NCBI GenBank assembly: GCA_023301025.1
Contig: JALZUR010000019.1
Span: 1 to 39,794, forward strand
Source: Bdellovibrionales bacterium
GTDB lineage: Bacteria > Bdellovibrionota > Bdellovibrionia > Bdellovibrionales > UBA1609
Reading direction: 5' to 3'
Length of the DNA: 39,794 bases
The position numbers and the translations under genes were made by a program. Within the stretch, counting starts at the first letter, position 1. Every line of letters starts with the position of its first letter. Below, one piece after another: positions 39,502 through 39,794 of this stretch. The notes beneath the pieces were generated by a model. It saw nothing but the letters and a program-made list of their open reading frames with translations. It ran no database searches and was not told where the DNA came from.

Positions 39502-39794
39502 ATGACTAACTGTGCGTCAACATCAATTACAAATAAGATTTTTGACCCTTATAATGAGTCTTGGTCCCATCAAATAAAGTTTTCTTTAAAAACTCTAGAT
39601 GACTTTAAGAAACATCTTAATTTATCACAAAATGAAATTGAAGGCTTTAAAAAAGGTCAGGACCTTTTTAACATTCAGACCACCCCTTACTACTTTTCTT
39701 TAATCAAAAAAAACCAGCCTAAAGACCCGATCAGAAAAATGATTCTTCCGAATGTAAAAGAGCTAAATCACTTAGAAAAAAGTCAAAAAGATCC
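39502..39794 (+). CDS. kamA: Lysine 2,3-aminomutase (N-terminal part; cut by window end)
   Basis: The first 97 residues of a KamA-type protein. ESWSHQIKFSLKTLDDFKKHLNLSQNEIEGFKKG matches the N-terminal helical region of lysine 2,3-aminomutases, and TTPYYFSLIKKNQPKDPIRKMILPNVKEL is the family's conserved pre-barrel segment (TPYY.SLI..NDP.DPIR.Q..P). Full members are radical SAM, PLP-dependent enzymes that convert L-lysine to beta-lysine; the CxxxCxxC cluster would lie beyond the window. A relative, EpmB, modifies elongation factor P; this N-terminus looks more KamA-like. The start is supported only by the promoter geometry and family alignment. Confidence 0.82.
   Translation, partial: MTNCASTSITNKIFDPYNESWSHQIKFSLKTLDDFKKHLNLSQNEIEGFKKGQDLFNIQTTPYYFSLIKKNQPKDPIRKMILPNVKELNHLEKSQKD

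Noticed and set aside
1-39794. CRISPR arrays, tRNA or rRNA genes, prophage genes, riboswitches
   Set aside because: Scanning both strands by eye showed no spaced repeat series, no cloverleaf with CCA-like end, no rRNA-like stretch and no known riboswitch core. Dedicated software could still find a missed element.

Overview
The window is AT-rich (roughly one third G+C by eye) and gene-dense, and it encodes an unusually large share of exported proteins. The gene set points to a Gram-negative, LPS-bearing bacterium of the Bdellovibrionota / former deltaproteobacterial type: an LptF/G-type permease, outer-membrane barrels, a TolC/RND pair, a PBP1B-type transpeptidase, tandem DUF507 genes, a RomR-like receiver protein and a two-subunit topoisomerase VI. 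That placement is an inference from gene content. No rRNA, tRNA, CRISPR array, insertion sequence or phage gene was seen.

Layout. 1-719 (-): a small exported protein coupled to a pseudoazurin-like blue copper protein cut by the window edge. 840-4211 (-): topoisomerase VI subunits A and B, and an HNH nuclease. 4278-4885 (+): the BolA / CGFS-glutaredoxin pair. 4886-5998: a palindrome, a near-consensus sigma-54 promoter, a small exported protein and a decayed ORF. 5999-12436 (-): a four-gene operon of exported proteins with two TAXI-type binding proteins, a solute-binding/VWA fusion and a helical protein of unknown function; it is the most novel-looking unit. 12783-15819: nitronate-monooxygenase-like enzyme (-), diverging from a receiver / histidine kinase / HPt phosphorelay (+). 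15899-18527: GlcD-type flavoprotein, DCC-family protein (+) and a TauE/SafE permease (-). 18605-22411: fumarase with an overlapping unknown gene (-), and EVE protein with DusC (+). 22606-24203: an exported protein apparently starting at ATT (+), and LptG (-).

24313-27946 (+): a chain of overlapping or closely spaced genes: RomR-like receiver protein, NadC, biotin ligase and a membrane-anchored unknown. 28013-32900 (-): RND pump and TolC-like channel without an adaptor gene, then a pterin carbinolamine dehydratase. 32945-37820: a barrel protein (+), PBP1B (-), then a coupled DUF507-DUF507-outer-membrane-protein operon (+). 37899-39437 (-): a large anchored unknown. 39502-end (+): start of a lysine 2,3-aminomutase.

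Two themes cut across the window. Very tight packing (ATGA, GTGA or TTGA overlaps at about ten junctions) implies translational coupling. Several genes that lack a Shine-Dalgarno sequence have a -35 / 17 bp / -10 promoter whose predicted transcription start falls on, or within 2 nt of, the ATG, suggesting leaderless mRNAs (24313, 15899, 39502, 35792).
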